Assembly: GCF_933775445.1 (NCBI RefSeq)
Contig: NC_065873.1
Span: 1,426,001-1,490,000 of the forward strand
DNA from: Argentina anserina
Lineage: Eukaryota; Streptophyta; Magnoliopsida; Rosales; Rosaceae
Direction of reading: 5' to 3'
DNA length: 64,000 nt
Below the pieces are notes generated by a model. It was not told the DNA's origin. It worked only from the letters and a program-made list of their open reading frames with translations, and made no database searches. Shown here one piece after another: positions 47,601-59,621 of the stretch. How positions within the stretch are numbered: the stretch's first letter is position 1; every line of letters starts with the position of its first letter. The position numbers and the translations under genes were made by a program.

Positions 47601-47752
47601 CCGGACTTGGCCAAGACCTCAAGATCGACGATGCTGAGCGACATGAGGCCCAAGGTGAGCCCGGACATTAGCCCCGCGAACAAAACCAGCAGAACAATCA
47701 CCACTATGTGAATGAAGAAGCCGCTACTGCAGCACTCATACTCCACCGCCAT
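44673..47752 (-). CDS. DUF21/CNNM-type membrane protein with CBS domains
   Basis: Plant member of the CNNM/CorC-like family, implicated in metal-ion (Mg2+) handling at membranes; resembles Arabidopsis DUF21 proteins such as At4g14240 (from memory). Ten exons in gene order: 47575-47752, 46983-47059, 46808-46891, 46395-46508, 46186-46272, 45921-46060, 45731-45818, 45432-45505, 44835-45321, 44673-44717; 457 aa. The DUF21 part has four hydrophobic segments: residues ~12-40 ([20 protein letters not shown]), then [33 protein letters not shown], and the stretch after [12 protein letters not shown]. The CBS pair follows ([53 protein letters not shown]), with a ~120-residue Ser/Lys-rich insertion before the last CBS strand. 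Each junction keeps phase. Confidence 0.92.
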
Positions 47753-47782
47753 TAATAAACCTTCACAAGCTTCAAAAGCTTA

Positions 47783-47785
<3 letters not shown>

Positions 47786-47815
<30 letters not shown>
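47786..47815. repeat. CT microsatellite in a 5' leader
   Basis: A pure CT run of about 15 units lies 34 bases upstream of the start codon of the DUF21/CBS gene, so in the transcribed sense it is a GA tract in the leader. Such tracts are common in plant leaders and bind GAGA-type factors. Confidence 0.75.
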
Positions 47816-47816
<1 letters not shown>

Positions 47817-47959
47817 TGCTCGCAGCTCCCGGAATCCAATCGCAAACCGAACGCGCTCTCTTCAACGAAGCCGCGGCTCAGAGCAGCACCTCCATTGATG
47901 ATCAATCAAGCTTTTTCACTTCACCGACTTAGGAGTTTTAGAGAGAGAAAACGAGGAGA

Positions 47960-49108
47960 GGGGGGGAGAGAGAATGGTGGGAAGTCTGGGAATTTATATC
48001 AGAGTGGCCTCTGGCATCACCTTTTTATTTGTTTCAGATTGAGATATTGACAGGGAGGTAAATCACAGGGGACGGTAAAACATTGACAGCAGTAAAAACT
48101 CCAGCTTTCTTTGTTTTTTTAACTTTTTTTTGTCTTTTTTTTTTACTTTCCAGTTTTTACCGTTTTATCTTTCTGTATCTTCTTCTTCTGAGACAAAGAA
48201 ATTTTTACCCAGCTGATTTTTTGTTGTAACCAGAAAATTACGGTTGGGGTCAAAACGAGGGGGAAAAACTTGGTTGTTGCTTTGGTCTTTTTTTCTTTTT
48301 TCTAATTGAGTGAGGAAAGAGTAACTCCGAGAATAGTTATGATCGAGAAGAAGAAAAGACCCGACTAGAAGGAAAATAAATACTTGGAGTTGAGTGAGTG
48401 ACGCAGTGAAAATCTAACACGAGTACTTGGTTGATGGAGTAACACAATGAATATAATGTTACGTTAAAATGGTAGATTGTGTCAAATTAAGTTAACACAA
48501 AAGGCACATGAGCTTATATGGTAATATTTATGGTAAGAAATTAGATTGTGTCAAACTTCACACAAAAATACATGATAAATGTGTGAAATATGATAATTAT
48601 GGTAAGAAGTTAGATCGAGTCAAGCATAACAAAATAATGTTAATGAACTGACGCGATGAAAGCTCATTAAAATCTACTTATTATATCATTTTATTTTTAA
48701 GTAGTCGGGCTGTTGTTACTCAATAATTAGTCATGTAGCAAAGTTTTTTGTAGCCTTCTTACTTTTAAGTGCTTTATTTAATCTTGTTTTATTAATTTTC
48801 AAAAACTTTGTACTGAAGTTCTATTTACAAGTGTCACTTTAAAATCCGTAAAAACGTTCGTCTTTTTCTTTGGTTTCATATAAGTGAAAGATTCACATAA
48901 CGAAAAGTAAAAGGTAAACTTAATTTGTTCTCTAATCCACCAAATAGAATAATGAGAGTGAAAAGGCCTAATCTTACAGAATCCAATAATATAAGAATGT
49001 TACGAGAGGGACAAAGATAGTATCAAAAAACAAGGATATGGTAACATAGAATAATAGTGCTACGTACAACAATCAGAAGCAGATCTTTAATTTTATATAG
49101 TTAATTTT
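47960..49108. other. Gene-poor AT-rich region with diverged short repeats
   Basis: The promoter side of the CBS gene is followed by AT-rich DNA. The word ATGGTAAGAA-TTAGAT-GTCAA recurs at about 48535 and 48599 with small changes. No gene, no RNA, no clear transposon end. Confidence 0.4.
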
Positions 49109-50050
49109 ATGCTAATGTTGTTGTGTGCGGAGGTGACGTGTGTTCAGATTGCCAGTGGGTCAAATTGGAGCAGCCGAAATATGCGGGTTTGGCTAGCTGT
49201 GTCGACCTTCAATCATCTTCTTCAAATTGGAGAAGTGTTCGAGCTGGGAAAACGGATCATTTTCAGAGAACAATCAGCATGTCCCGGCGCCGAACTCTGG
49301 ACAGTTCAACCCCTTCGTTCTCTGTTGTTGCTGGTGTGCCAGTACATTTGAGTTAGGTACAACTATTGTTTTGTTGACAATGATCGCGCTCCACGTACTG
49401 TCTTTCTCTCAGACGATTGCTCCGCAGTTGCTGATAAACCGCTGAAGTTCGAATGATTTATACACAACCGGAGTTGCTAGGTACCTTTCACTCCACCTCA
49501 AGTAGATGGCCGATCTTACTTTTGACCGCTTGGGGAAAAGCAGAGCTTATACTGTGTCGTTAATAGCAGGACTCTCTCGCGAATGAAATTTGCTGACTAG
49601 TGCAGGCTTTGGGTTTGCTAGAAGCTAGGCTAGCGACTCGATGGACTTGACTCGAATTTCCGAAGTTAATCGGACTTGTTGCTACATGCAGCGCGAGGCG
49701 TACATCTGGGTAGCTCCGCTCCGATGGGAGACTTGGTTGCCGAAGTTAATCGGACTTTTAATCCGTTGGGATATTTTGACTATGCGGTTGCGCGATAGTT
49801 TGTTTGACGTTGTGTGTGTTATTTTGTGCCTTCAACCTCTTTATATAGAGAACACAACTTGTTCTTTCTTGCGAATCAAGTCTTGAGAATCTCTTAGTTG
49901 ATTTCGATTCACCTTCCTTAATCAACTCCGATTCTATACGGCGATAGTCCCCTAAATCTATTCTAATTCGGCAAATAATCTTGCTTTGTGATATATTTTC
50001 CCCAAATATCCGGTCCACGAGCCTAAGTAGTCTAGATAATACCGGAATAT
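49109..50050. mobile_element. Possible LTR-retrotransposon fragment or solo LTR
   Basis: This block is clearly less AT-rich than its surroundings. It holds an 18-base direct repeat, CCGAAGTTAATCGGACTT, at 49660-49677 and 49740-49757, and a TATA-like word (CTTTATATAGAGAACACAA, near 49840) as in LTR promoters. Open frames exist but show no gag, protease or polymerase motif. I could not find matching ends or a target duplication, so LTR origin is an inference from composition and promoter-like content. Confidence 0.3.
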
Positions 50051-50774
50051 CATTTTAGGCCCAAATAAGAAAGATGCTGGTTTTATATGCTGGTCATACT
50101 CGTACATCATATGTATGTAATAATGGCTTAGGTTATATAAATGCATAGGATGCTATATGTTAAATGATCGATGGAGGCAAGACGTATGATATAACGTTGA
50201 GATTGATCGATCACATCGCACATGGCGTGGCCTGTTTGGGACATCCTTAGGGGTTCGATTCTATATCTAAATGCATATATAATTTTACATATTAGGAAAA
50301 GAAACTATATCAGAATATGATCGATATATATTAATCTCACGTCTTCTTAAAAGGGCCGGTGTGGAATACATTGTTGATGACAGGGTTAGGGCTAACGAAA
50401 GGAGGTAGGTACGGCGGAGGTGGTGAACACATGTCAAGATACGCCAAACCTTAATCCTAATTGTAACGTCGATCATTACTAACAATGGAATAATGTAACG
50501 ATGACCCTAATGGTTACAAAGTTCGTTTCTCTATGAATATACATAAAGGTAATACAATCAAAATGAGAAGCTAAAATCAAAACCACTTGTTGTAGATGTT
50601 ACTTTCCTATAGATTAATAGAAGGCGACAATGCGCTAGTCATGACTAGGATATGCTATTAGGTTTTGTCAATGCAATTACGTGTATCATTAGCTTATAAT
50701 CATAAGCTACTTGTAATTAACCTAGCTGTCTTCTATTTCATTGATTAATTAAGACAGAGGGTTTAATTCATTAT

Positions 50775-50794
50775 TATATATATATATATATATA
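50775..50794. repeat. TA dinucleotide microsatellite
   Basis: About ten TA units in AT-rich intergenic DNA. Confidence 0.75.
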
Positions 50795-51258
50795 CGGTAT
50801 ATGTTATAATGCTTTGCGTATCAGATTAATTCATAATCTGTCGATTACATGCAACACATGTACAGTGAGACACAAAAGCCAATTATGTTTTGAATATTAA
50901 GATCATGGGTGCTTTCAGTTAGGTAACAAAATCCAGGTTAATTAGGTATTTGTTAACGCTAATTAGGTTGGATAATTGGATATACAAAAACCCAGTTCCA
51001 TTTATGGTTCAAACAAGTACCTCAATTAATAACAAAAAATAATATATAGAAGTCTCAAGAGGGCGTGATAAGATGCATAAGCTATTTGAGTGAAAAATAC
51101 TTAAAATCTCTAAATTCTCACTTTTACTCTAAAATATATAATTTATTGGAGATGTTATAATTTTAGCGGACATATATGACTAAACTTAGGTGGTTATATG
51201 ACGCACTCACGACCGATTTGACATCGATTAGCATTCTCGTTTTTTCATCTGTCATTTC

Positions 51259-51357
51259 TTATCAACTATCAAGTTTAATAAAACTCTATTAATATATGGA
51301 GCGCATTTCTTTTCTCATTTATTATCAACTATCAAGTTTAATAAAACTGTATTAATA
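51259..51357. repeat. Two-copy direct repeat, ~36-bp unit, period 63
   Basis: TTATCAACTATCAAGTTTAA and the following TAAAACT-TATTAATA occur at about 51259-51294 and again at 51322-51357 with one internal difference. Noncoding; probably a local slippage or a diverged transposon remnant. Confidence 0.6.
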
Positions 51358-53492
51358 AGAGCTTACTCAGAGCACAAATATGCACTTATGCTAATTAAAA
51401 TGAGTTATTAAATTTCATTAATTATATATTTTTATTATTAACAAATATAATTAAATATTAATTATTGAGATGTAAATGGTCCACTTACTCCTTAGTGCAT
51501 TGAATAATTTTCCCTCTATTAATATATGAAGCGAACACATGTGAAAACGGTGTGCACAAATGAAAGCCATTATGTTTTGGAACAAACCAAAAAAAATTAC
51601 TATGATTGTTTGTGGGTTCTTTCAGTTAAGGATCCAATTGATCCATCTGAATTCGACCACCATTAAACTGATTAGAAGTGCTGCCAACTATTTGAATTTA
51701 CAAAAGAGACAGAGTGGAAATAGTGGAACCTCCGCCATTCATTCAATTCTTTTGCTTAGGTCCCCTACCATACTTGGTCCATCCGCTTGTTGTTTATTTA
51801 TTTGTTGTGTTTTGTTTCTTTATCTTTGTCACGAGTTACGCCAGCCATAAGTATGAAGTCCGTTAGTACTTAGTAATGTAGTGTAGCACTAGTCAGACTT
51901 TGTGTATGTATTTGCACTTAAAAGTCTCTAGGTGGATAGAGAGTTCTTTATTTTGTTAAATGGTCTTTTTCGCATGGTGATAAGGTGAACATAAATGCCA
52001 TTATATATCTCTTTTGAAGTGAACACCGGTAGGGTAACTATCTTGTCGATGTGAGCCCTTATGGAACACATACATCATTATACATTGAAATATGTAATCG
52101 TGCTACTTATCTACTGATCTATCTATTATGTCACTAATAAAACAAATAAAATCGTCATTAAAATAAGATTTTTTGTTAGTTGGTGCTTGTTCGAATACAT
52201 ATATTTTGTCGAAATTCTTTAGTATATTTCAATAACTCTTCTAGATGTTGAATGTAATCATGAGTTCATGCTTAATAGTGTCAATTTGGTTAACACCATA
52301 TTTGGTGCAACTAGGTACGAAAATAAATGAGCTTATATATGCAACATCTTGTTGCCCCCGCTTAAATAGTGTTACGGTTGATGCAACTTACTTCTAAAAA
52401 AGCAAAAGGCTATGTAAAATTTAGGTCCCCTTTATATTCTACAATTCCAACAATAAAGTGTGACTTAGATCTATTCTGATTGCTTCGTACTTTTGCGTGG
52501 AATCATTTTTTTATTTTGAAATGTCCCCGGAATCATTTCAATTTGTTTATATATGTAAGTAAATGCATAAAATTTAACTTGTAATCGTTCCACACATTCT
52601 TTCTTTACTAGCTCGACCACATATGTGGTAATCTCTATAGGTGAAATATGATTTAAAATTACTAATATGGCTGGAATCCATTAATAAATTATTTAATGAA
52701 TAGTTGAAGACTTGCAGATGTAGATGTAGGTGTCAAACCTTCCAAGTTACTGAAGTTAGAACACTGTCAAAGCTCCAAAGAGTAAGACCAGCAGTTCATC
52801 ACAGATCTGAATAGCGCCGTCTCCCTAGATCTCACAGTCCATCAAGGTTACTCTCTGCTTCTTCTTTACACTATTACTTTCTTCTCTGCGTTATTCAGTC
52901 CATATTCACGCTTCCAATGCCTGAGAATCCAGCTTTGCTCACCCACTTAGTTTCTTACTGCTTAATGGATCTGAAATTGTTGTCTTCTGTTGGCAACTGG
53001 CTTTTCATGCATGTTTTGGTTACTTAATCAAGTTCGGTTATTTCTTTATCGTGTTTGGTCCCTTAATATAGTCTTTGAAAATGGTGAACTGAAATGGGTT
53101 ATGGCCTTATGGGTATTGCTGATCTATGTGATAAACAGTAATGCATACTCAAATTGAATTAGGGAGTTGGCAGTGTCATGTGCTTGAGTTGATGCTAGGA
53201 AAGATTGAATCTTTTGTAAGATGCATAATATTAGAGGGTTTGGGATAAAAATTGGAGCCAAATTGGATGTATTGGGGAGCCTTTAATATAAATACTGAAG
53301 CTTGAAGTATGCTGACTTTAATTTTGTTGATGCTTGATCCCAATTTAGTTGGATCTATCTGGAAAACTTGACTTTATTGAGTAGTGAACTGTTTGGAAAA
53401 TGTTTCAGCTAGGCAATTGGAAATACTGTGAGTTCTGATTTAAGTTATTTAACACATTTTGGTTTTTGCAGGCTCACTACTATTTAATAAGC

Positions 53493-56021
53493 ATGTCCAG
53501 GAGGCCAGTAAATCCTTCCAGGCGCATTGGTGATGGTGGAAGCATCCCTTTTGTGGGTGCAGTGCAAGCTAAAGCACGCTCATCACCTGTACTATCTGTA
53601 GCGCTTGTGCTTCTGGTACTTTATTTTCCCATCTATTGCTATTACTGTTCATCATCCTTATACCATACACAATTGATAATCCTAGATTCCTTTAAATAGA
53701 AAACCGTCCTAACATGGTGCACAAGTTTAGTTATCTAATGTCTTTCCATCTTTCTAAATCACGATTATAATCTTTATTTTTTCAGGGTACAGTTCTTCTT
53801 GTCTTCTATGCATTTAGCGGATCAGGTTTGTAATTGTTTTGGCATCTCTAATTCTAGTGCACAGAGAAGGATTATAATAATTTGTATTTCCTTTTTCTTC
53901 TATTGAAAAAGCTAGCAGCTCTTTTTTTACAGTAATTACTTCTCTGTATGATAGGTGGAGCGAGCAGTAAAGAGGCTGTGATTAAACTTGAAGGTAATGT
54001 TCATGATCCATTCGTTTTCTAGTTTCCATGCCTCAAGTTGTTTTGGTTATTAAGAGCAATTTGGAAGTACATATTTCACAAAAAGGAGGGCCATCAGTGA
54101 ATTGGACCATGCTTTAAATAAACTTTCCACTAACATTTGTAGAAAAAGGCTTAATAGCCAATTTGCTACTTTAGCTTTCACTTTAGTGTCAATTTGCTAC
54201 CCTAGCTTGTATTTCTGCTAATTTGCTACTCTAGCTTTCCAAAACTTGCCAAATTGCTACCCTAAGCATTAATCTTGCCAATTTGCCACCTTTTTATCTT
54301 CAAAAGTAGTATATTTGATACCCCAATATGACATCAATTTGTCAATTTTCTGTAGCAAACAATTAAGTTTGAAAATTCAATTAACTAAATTACTTAATTT
54401 TGAAACCCTAGAGTATTAATTCAACTTAAGGTTAGAAAAATGACCAACATAAATTATCAAGGTAGCAAATTGGCAGGTTTTGGAAAGCTAGGGTAGCAAA
54501 TTAGCAGAATTTAAAACTAGGATAGCAAATTGACACGAAGGCGAAAGCTAAGGTAGCAAAATTGGCAATTATGCCTTGTAGATATCGTAACCCCGTCTTT
54601 ACATAATACTGTACATGGTAGTAGTTTTAACATATATGTCAGATTCTTTTTTGTGTATGTTAAGTAACTTTTGAAGTCAACCCCAGACTTTGTGGTGGAA
54701 GGTAGTATGTTTTAAATTCTGTTATGGGATTTTTATACTGTATGGTCATGGAGTCACAAGGTTTGTAGAGTTATTCCTGAACAGCTAAGGCTCACTGAGT
54801 TCACATGTTCAGTTGATTTAGAATGAATATTGTGCAAATTCCAGGCCTTTAAGACACTACCCATCCAATCCCTTGGCTGTTTGAGATGAACTGTTAGCAT
54901 GCAGGGTTTACAGTCAGATAATCTAATTACAATTTGCAATGTAAATGCAGGTGGTGTTTCATGTACGTATGAAGTTCATCGAACAATACCTATACTGAAG
55001 AAGGCATATGGTGATAGCATGCATAAGGTGTTGCATGTAGGCCCTGAAACGTGTTCAGTGGTATCTAAATTATTAAAAGAAGAGGATACTGAAGCCTGGG
55101 GTGTGGAACCATATGACTTGGAAGATGCTGATGCACATTGCAAAAGTCTTGTGAGCAAAGGCATCGTGAGGGCTGCTGATATAAAGTTTCCTCTTCCATA
55201 CCGGGCAAAATCATTCTCTCTGGTAATAGTATCAGATGCATTAGATTATTTGTCTCCAAAGTACCTCAACGGAACTCTTCCAGAGTTAGCAAGGGTGTCT
55301 TCTGATGGAGTTATTATATTCTCTGGTGACATTTCTTATTCAACTTGGCATTTTTTACTTAAATATTAACGTACCCAAAGGTGACATAATTTATTTTACG
55401 ACAATCAGAAACCAAGGTTGCCTAACCTGTATCTGTGGAAATTGTTCAAATTTGTTATCGAACCCTATCTAAATCTGCTTTTCCATAAGCTCACTAATTG
55501 AAGGATCTCAGGTGAACGGCTGAAATATGATTTGAGAAAACCTTATATTGATAGCTGTTTGATTTGCATATAGACTGTGAGGGGAAATAAAAATTCTGAT
55601 GCCTGTGCTAATAAAGCATTATTAATTATCTTTTCCCCTTTTCATTTGTAGGCTATCCAGGTCAACAAAGAGCTAAAGTTGCAGAGCTATCTAAATTTGG
55701 CCGTCCAGTAAGTTACTCACTTTCAATATTAATAACGAATTTCATTGCTAAGGAAATGCTATACTTTGGTTATTGGGTTTTACTGGCTTGCCTTTTCTGT
55801 TATGTTTGTGTGAACTTTCTCTTATAAATCTGAAAGATTAAATTTGATATTGACAATGGTTTTCTTAGGCCAAATTGCGAAGCTCATCATGGTGGATAAG
55901 ATATTTTGTTCAAACAAGCTTCGAAGAGAACGAAGCAGCATCGAAGAAGTTTGAACAGGTGGCATTAAAGAGATCTTATAAGCCTGAATGCCAAGTTTTC
56001 CACCTAAAGTCATACCATTGA
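53493..56021 (+). CDS. CGR3: CGR2/CGR3-type Golgi methyltransferase (pectin methylesterification)
   Basis: In Arabidopsis CGR2 and CGR3 are Golgi S-adenosylmethionine-dependent methyltransferases needed for homogalacturonan methylesterification. Coding exons: 53493-53615, 53786-53825, 53955-53993, 54951-55325, 55652-55707, 55869-56021; 261 aa with every phase conserved. A 5' UTR intron spans 52847-53471. The N-terminus MSRRPVNPSRRIGDGGSIPF is the family signature, followed by one membrane segment (SVALVLLGTVLLVFYAFSG), giving type II Golgi topology. The catalytic fold shows KVLHVGPETCSVVSKLL (SAM-binding loop), WGVEPYDLEDADAHC, and SLVIVSDALDYLSPKYLNGT. The end is SSWWIRYFVQTSFEENEAAS and ...CQVFHLKSYH. 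The choice between CGR2 and CGR3 is not firm. Intron 3 (53994-54950) carries an inverted-repeat element. Confidence 0.92.
54146..54577. mobile_element. Foldback/MULE-like element in a CGR intron
   Basis: The left end AAGGCTTAATAGCCAATTTG and the complement of the right end AAGGCATAATTGCCAATTTT match, and the inverted similarity runs about 150 bases on each side. Each arm is itself built of four or so short units of the form (C/T)CAATTTGCTAC--TAGCTTT. The flanks TGTAGAAAA and TGTAGATAT could be a diverged 9-bp duplication (7 of 9), as made by Mutator-like elements. The ~120-base centre is AT-rich. It is noncoding and lies well away from the splice sites. Confidence 0.6.
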
Positions 56022-57445
56022 GAATCTCAACATCGTATCTTTTACTGTATCGGCCTGTAGGTGAAAACAAATACTAGTGTCTTCAATACAAATTAAAAGG
56101 GTAACTTCAATTATATTTTGTGAAATACGGAGCCTCATCATCTGCTGCTTCATGAGATGAGATCTTCTGAGTTATGATAGATGTGTATTGAGGAATGATT
56201 TTCCATAAACTGGGTACCGTCATCACTTTGTATTCTTTATTAAGATGTATGTTATGCCCATTACCGCTGCTTCTTGTCCGCAATGAGCCAATGATAGATT
56301 TTTAGAATGTTCAAGTCAGTTCAGATATACTTCGGTTTGATTATATGTAAACAAACTTATATTGCTTTAGTGATCCATTCAATTATATCATCGATGCTTG
56401 TCAATCTTGTGCCTCTCAGTCTCATAATTGGATTGGAGGAGCAGTTCTTGGCTCAAGGGAAGGAGGACAATGACATCTGCTCGGTACTCCCTGCTAGATG
56501 CATTTCATAGTCATATAGCAATTACCTCAGTTCAGGTCTTATCGTCTTAAAATCTCATCTATGGCAATTGCTACATAACCTGAAAGGTAAGCTAACATTC
56601 AATCAGTATATTCCTCTTAACCCCCAGAGAAAGAAGTATTAGATATGTTCCAAGTTCAGACTAGGAAATTAAACAAAGCTAAAGGGTAAAGCTCAGACCA
56701 AGGCTAAGAAAAACTACGGTTCATACACGCTTCGGACATAAACTGTTAAACTATTCTACGTACTCGTTCTCTACTCCTCCACAGCCTTCGTTAGTTTAGC
56801 CATCTTTGTTGGATACATTGTTAGATTAGCCCTCTTTTAAGTTCTATTATATCAAAGACTTTGTCCTGCATCTTATACCTGTCGGAGATGCCTAACTTGC
56901 ACATTCCGCCACGATGATGAATCAATTCCCTTATGTCTTTCTCTAAGAAATCGCCTGATTTGGAAAACGATAACATATCATTCAGACTTTCTTTCATCAA
57001 CTAGTGTTCGTCTGGTCGCCAAGTAAATAAGATCGTTTGCTAAATACTAGTAGTAGTAAGGGAGTTGTGAAGGCGCCAGTTGTGAACCATTATCTTCTTC
57101 AATAAGACCAAACTATGGAATTTTCAGGTAGATGTGTTGCCTATATCTATGGAAAAACGTAGACAAATATCCTTAACAAAGACACTTCACAAACAGCCAT
57201 GGACTAGAAGTCTATAAGATTTGTAATTTGTAAATATATGAATTATGGTCAGAAGGTTCTTATCGGCCAAAGGCTGCGCCTCCCCGGGGTGGCTACTGGC
57301 AGTGATGGCATCAAGATAAAGAGAAGCTAAATGCGTTGGAATATTCTTTAAGCAAGTGCATGCATAATGATGCATTTCCCATGCCCAAAAGATAAGTGAC
57401 AAACCACAGCATCATTTTCCCTCTCCTCTGCTTGCCTTCTTGTTC
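56022..57445. other. Spacer between CGR-type and SRC2-like genes
   Basis: 3' UTR of the CGR gene followed by AT-rich DNA; the last 200 bases form the SRC2-like promoter. No further feature is recognised. Confidence 0.45.
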
Positions 57446-57452
57446 TATAAAT
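57446..57452 (+). promoter_or_regulatory. TATA box of the SRC2-like gene
   Basis: TATAAAT within TTCTATAAATGG, 96 bases upstream of the ATG at 57542, a typical spacing for a short leader. Confidence 0.55.
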
Positions 57453-57541
57453 GGTCTTATTCCTAGGCCTTTCTCCACTGCTTCACCTCAGAAATCTTCT
57501 AATCTCTCTTCCAAAGTCCAAACTAGTCTATCATTCAGAAG

Positions 57542-58357
57542 ATGGCTTCCGGCTACGAAGTAGAGGTGGCGATTTCTTCGGCCAAAGGCCTCAAAAATGT
57601 GAACTGGCGACATGGTGAGCTGAAGCCCTACGCCGTGGTTTGGGCAGACCCAAACAACAAATGCTCTACCCATGTGGATGAATACGGCGACGACTCACCC
57701 ACGTGGGACGAGACACTCTCTATCCCACTACGAGGGCCGGTTGAGGACTCAACCCTATTTGTGGACATCATCCACGTCAAGGGGGATGAGGACGTCAAGC
57801 CGTTGATCGGATCCGCAAAACTCCCGCTTAGGGAGGCCCTCGAGGACGTGGGGCTCGGGGTGCCGTCTGATCACATATTGAAACTAAAACGCCCCTCAGG
57901 TAGGCCTCAAGGAAAGTTAGAAGTTAAAGTTACAATCCGGTTGCCCCGTTACCAAGCACCCGACCTGTACCGCTCCCCTATGCCTTACGGGTATGGGGTC
58001 CCACCGCCGCAGACGAGAGAATACGGCGCACCTCAGCAGTACAATTACGCATATGCCCCTCCCACCCAACCCCAATATTACCAAAGCAGTGGTGCAGGGT
58101 ATGGTTACAATCAGCCGTCTTATGATCAAACTCAGTATGGGAGTGGCGGGTCGTACGGGTACGGGTCGTCGGAGAAGCCAAAGGAGAAGAGCAAGTTTGG
58201 GGTTGGGACCGGAGTGGCTGTCGGCGCTGTAGCCGGAGTTTTGGGTGGTCTTGCGATTGTTGAAGGAGTGGATTACTTGGAGGACAAGGTAGCTGATGAC
58301 GCGGCGGAGAAAGCGGAGGAGGATCTTGGCTATGGCGATTTCGGCGATGATGATTGA
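57542..58357 (+). CDS. SRC2: SRC2-like C2-domain protein
   Basis: SRC2-type proteins are membrane-associated C2 proteins induced by cold and other stress; Arabidopsis SRC2 binds and activates the RbohF NADPH oxidase. One exon, 271 aa. Residues ~4-130 form the C2 domain ([60 protein letters not shown]). A Pro/Tyr/Gln/Gly-rich linker follows, with repeats such as YGYGVPPPQ and [13 protein letters not shown]. Near the C-terminus comes a Gly/Ala/Val-rich hydrophobic segment ([20 protein letters not shown]) that could insert in a membrane, then an acidic tail, [14 protein letters not shown]. The ATG follows a TATA box and a short leader. No lesion. Confidence 0.9.
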   Translation: MASGYEVEVAISSAKGLKNVNWRHGELKPYAVVWADPNNKCSTHVDEYGDDSPTWDETLSIPLRGPVEDSTLFVDIIHVKGDEDVKPLIGSAKLPLREALEDVGLGVPSDHILKLKRPSGRPQGKLEVKVTIRLPRYQAPDLYRSPMPYGYGVPPPQTREYGAPQQYNYAYAPPTQPQYYQSSGAGYGYNQPSYDQTQYGSGGSYGYGSSEKPKEKSKFGVGTGVAVGAVAGVLGGLAIVEGVDYLEDKVADDAAEKAEEDLGYGDFGDDD

Positions 58358-59621
58358 AATTGACATCAATGATCGGACAAAAGATTCATAGGCTTCTGTC
58401 TCTAGTCTCTACTCAATACCGGTTACTATAATCCTCGTGTTTACTTAAGCTTATTTTCTTTTATTTGCTTGTGATATTGGAATGACGGAAAATGCAACAA
58501 CAACTTGCAATTACAGTGGTTTTTAGAGAATCTGCTTCTATTTGTTGATTTGGAAAGTGATTAGACTCCATAGAAAATGGTACATTTTGATACTTCCATC
58601 CAACCTCGATTGGAGCATAGTCATAAACTACGCATATGTGACATGAATATGTGCAGATTCGTATACTTTCATAGCTGGCATTGTACTCAACACAAAAGCA
58701 TTGAAGATAAATTTGACAGAAACATAAGGTCTTCTTCCCATTCCATCCCAGCTCTTACTTTCCTTTGTCAGCTACAACTGACAAAGCCCCGCTTCTATCT
58801 GAATCGGAGATGGGTCACACACATGCAGGTCGCAATTCCCAAGCTCAAGCCATGATCACACTGAGATGGCAAAGACGAGAATATGATCCATGACATTTAC
58901 GAATGATCAATGTAACTACTTGTTACAGACTTACAGGTACTTATTAGTGTCACAAGTTACTGCGTCTATATGGTTTGACAGTCACGTACAAAAAGCTTCA
59001 AAAGCTGCAAGCAAAGCCTCCATGTCGAGGAGAAAAGATGTTCACCTGGTAATCTTCAAATATGCTCTTACGAGTTACTTTGGGAAGAACTGTTCCATGT
59101 AGTAAATTCTGGAGTGGAAATTGCATTACCCTGCGACAAATCAAAGTGCATTTCTGTTGTCTGAAGATTCACAATAGCTGGACTATTATGGTAACAAATA
59201 TAATCTACTACTTTGTATGTCACTAATTGTTACTCCTTACCAGCCTTGCCTACTAGAGTGACTCCACCAAATTCCTTAGTTCTGTAATTTATTTTTCAAC
59301 TATGATAAGTATTGATTTCTTAGTTCGAGTTTTTTAGTTCTTTTACTTTTTAATCGTAAGTATTTATTTTTGTAAACGGTACAGATACCGCAACTAATTA
59401 GTAGTGAATTGTTTTTATTTCCTACCTTTCATATTAGGTTGTGGACTGTCATTTTTTGACTTCTCAATACTTGTATCATGTATTAGTATCTAAATTGCTT
59501 ACACATTTTCTCAATGTTATTTCTTCTAAAAAATACTATGGTAATTTTTTTTTAAACTCACTCAAAAAAAAAAATATATATATATATAGTTTGGGCTAAA
59601 ATAAATCATCACTTGCAGGCA
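58358..59621. other. Spacer upstream of the TBL gene
   Basis: 3' UTR of the SRC2-like gene, then AT-rich DNA with a short A-rich/TATATATA stretch at 59563-59588. The ATG of the next gene is preceded by TTGCAG|GCA, which also looks like a splice acceptor, so a leader intron is possible. Confidence 0.4.

Larger units (their letters stand above)
50051..52846. other. Gene-poor AT-rich region
   Basis: No convincing coding sequence. It contains a TA microsatellite and a 63-base-period duplication (listed separately), and its last ~100 bases are the leader exon of the CGR-type gene, ending at ATCAAG|gttact (52846). Confidence 0.45.

Noticed and set aside
57917..58369. Minus-strand 150-codon frame under the SRC2-like gene
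   Set aside because: Antisense shadow of a single-exon gene with biased codon use.
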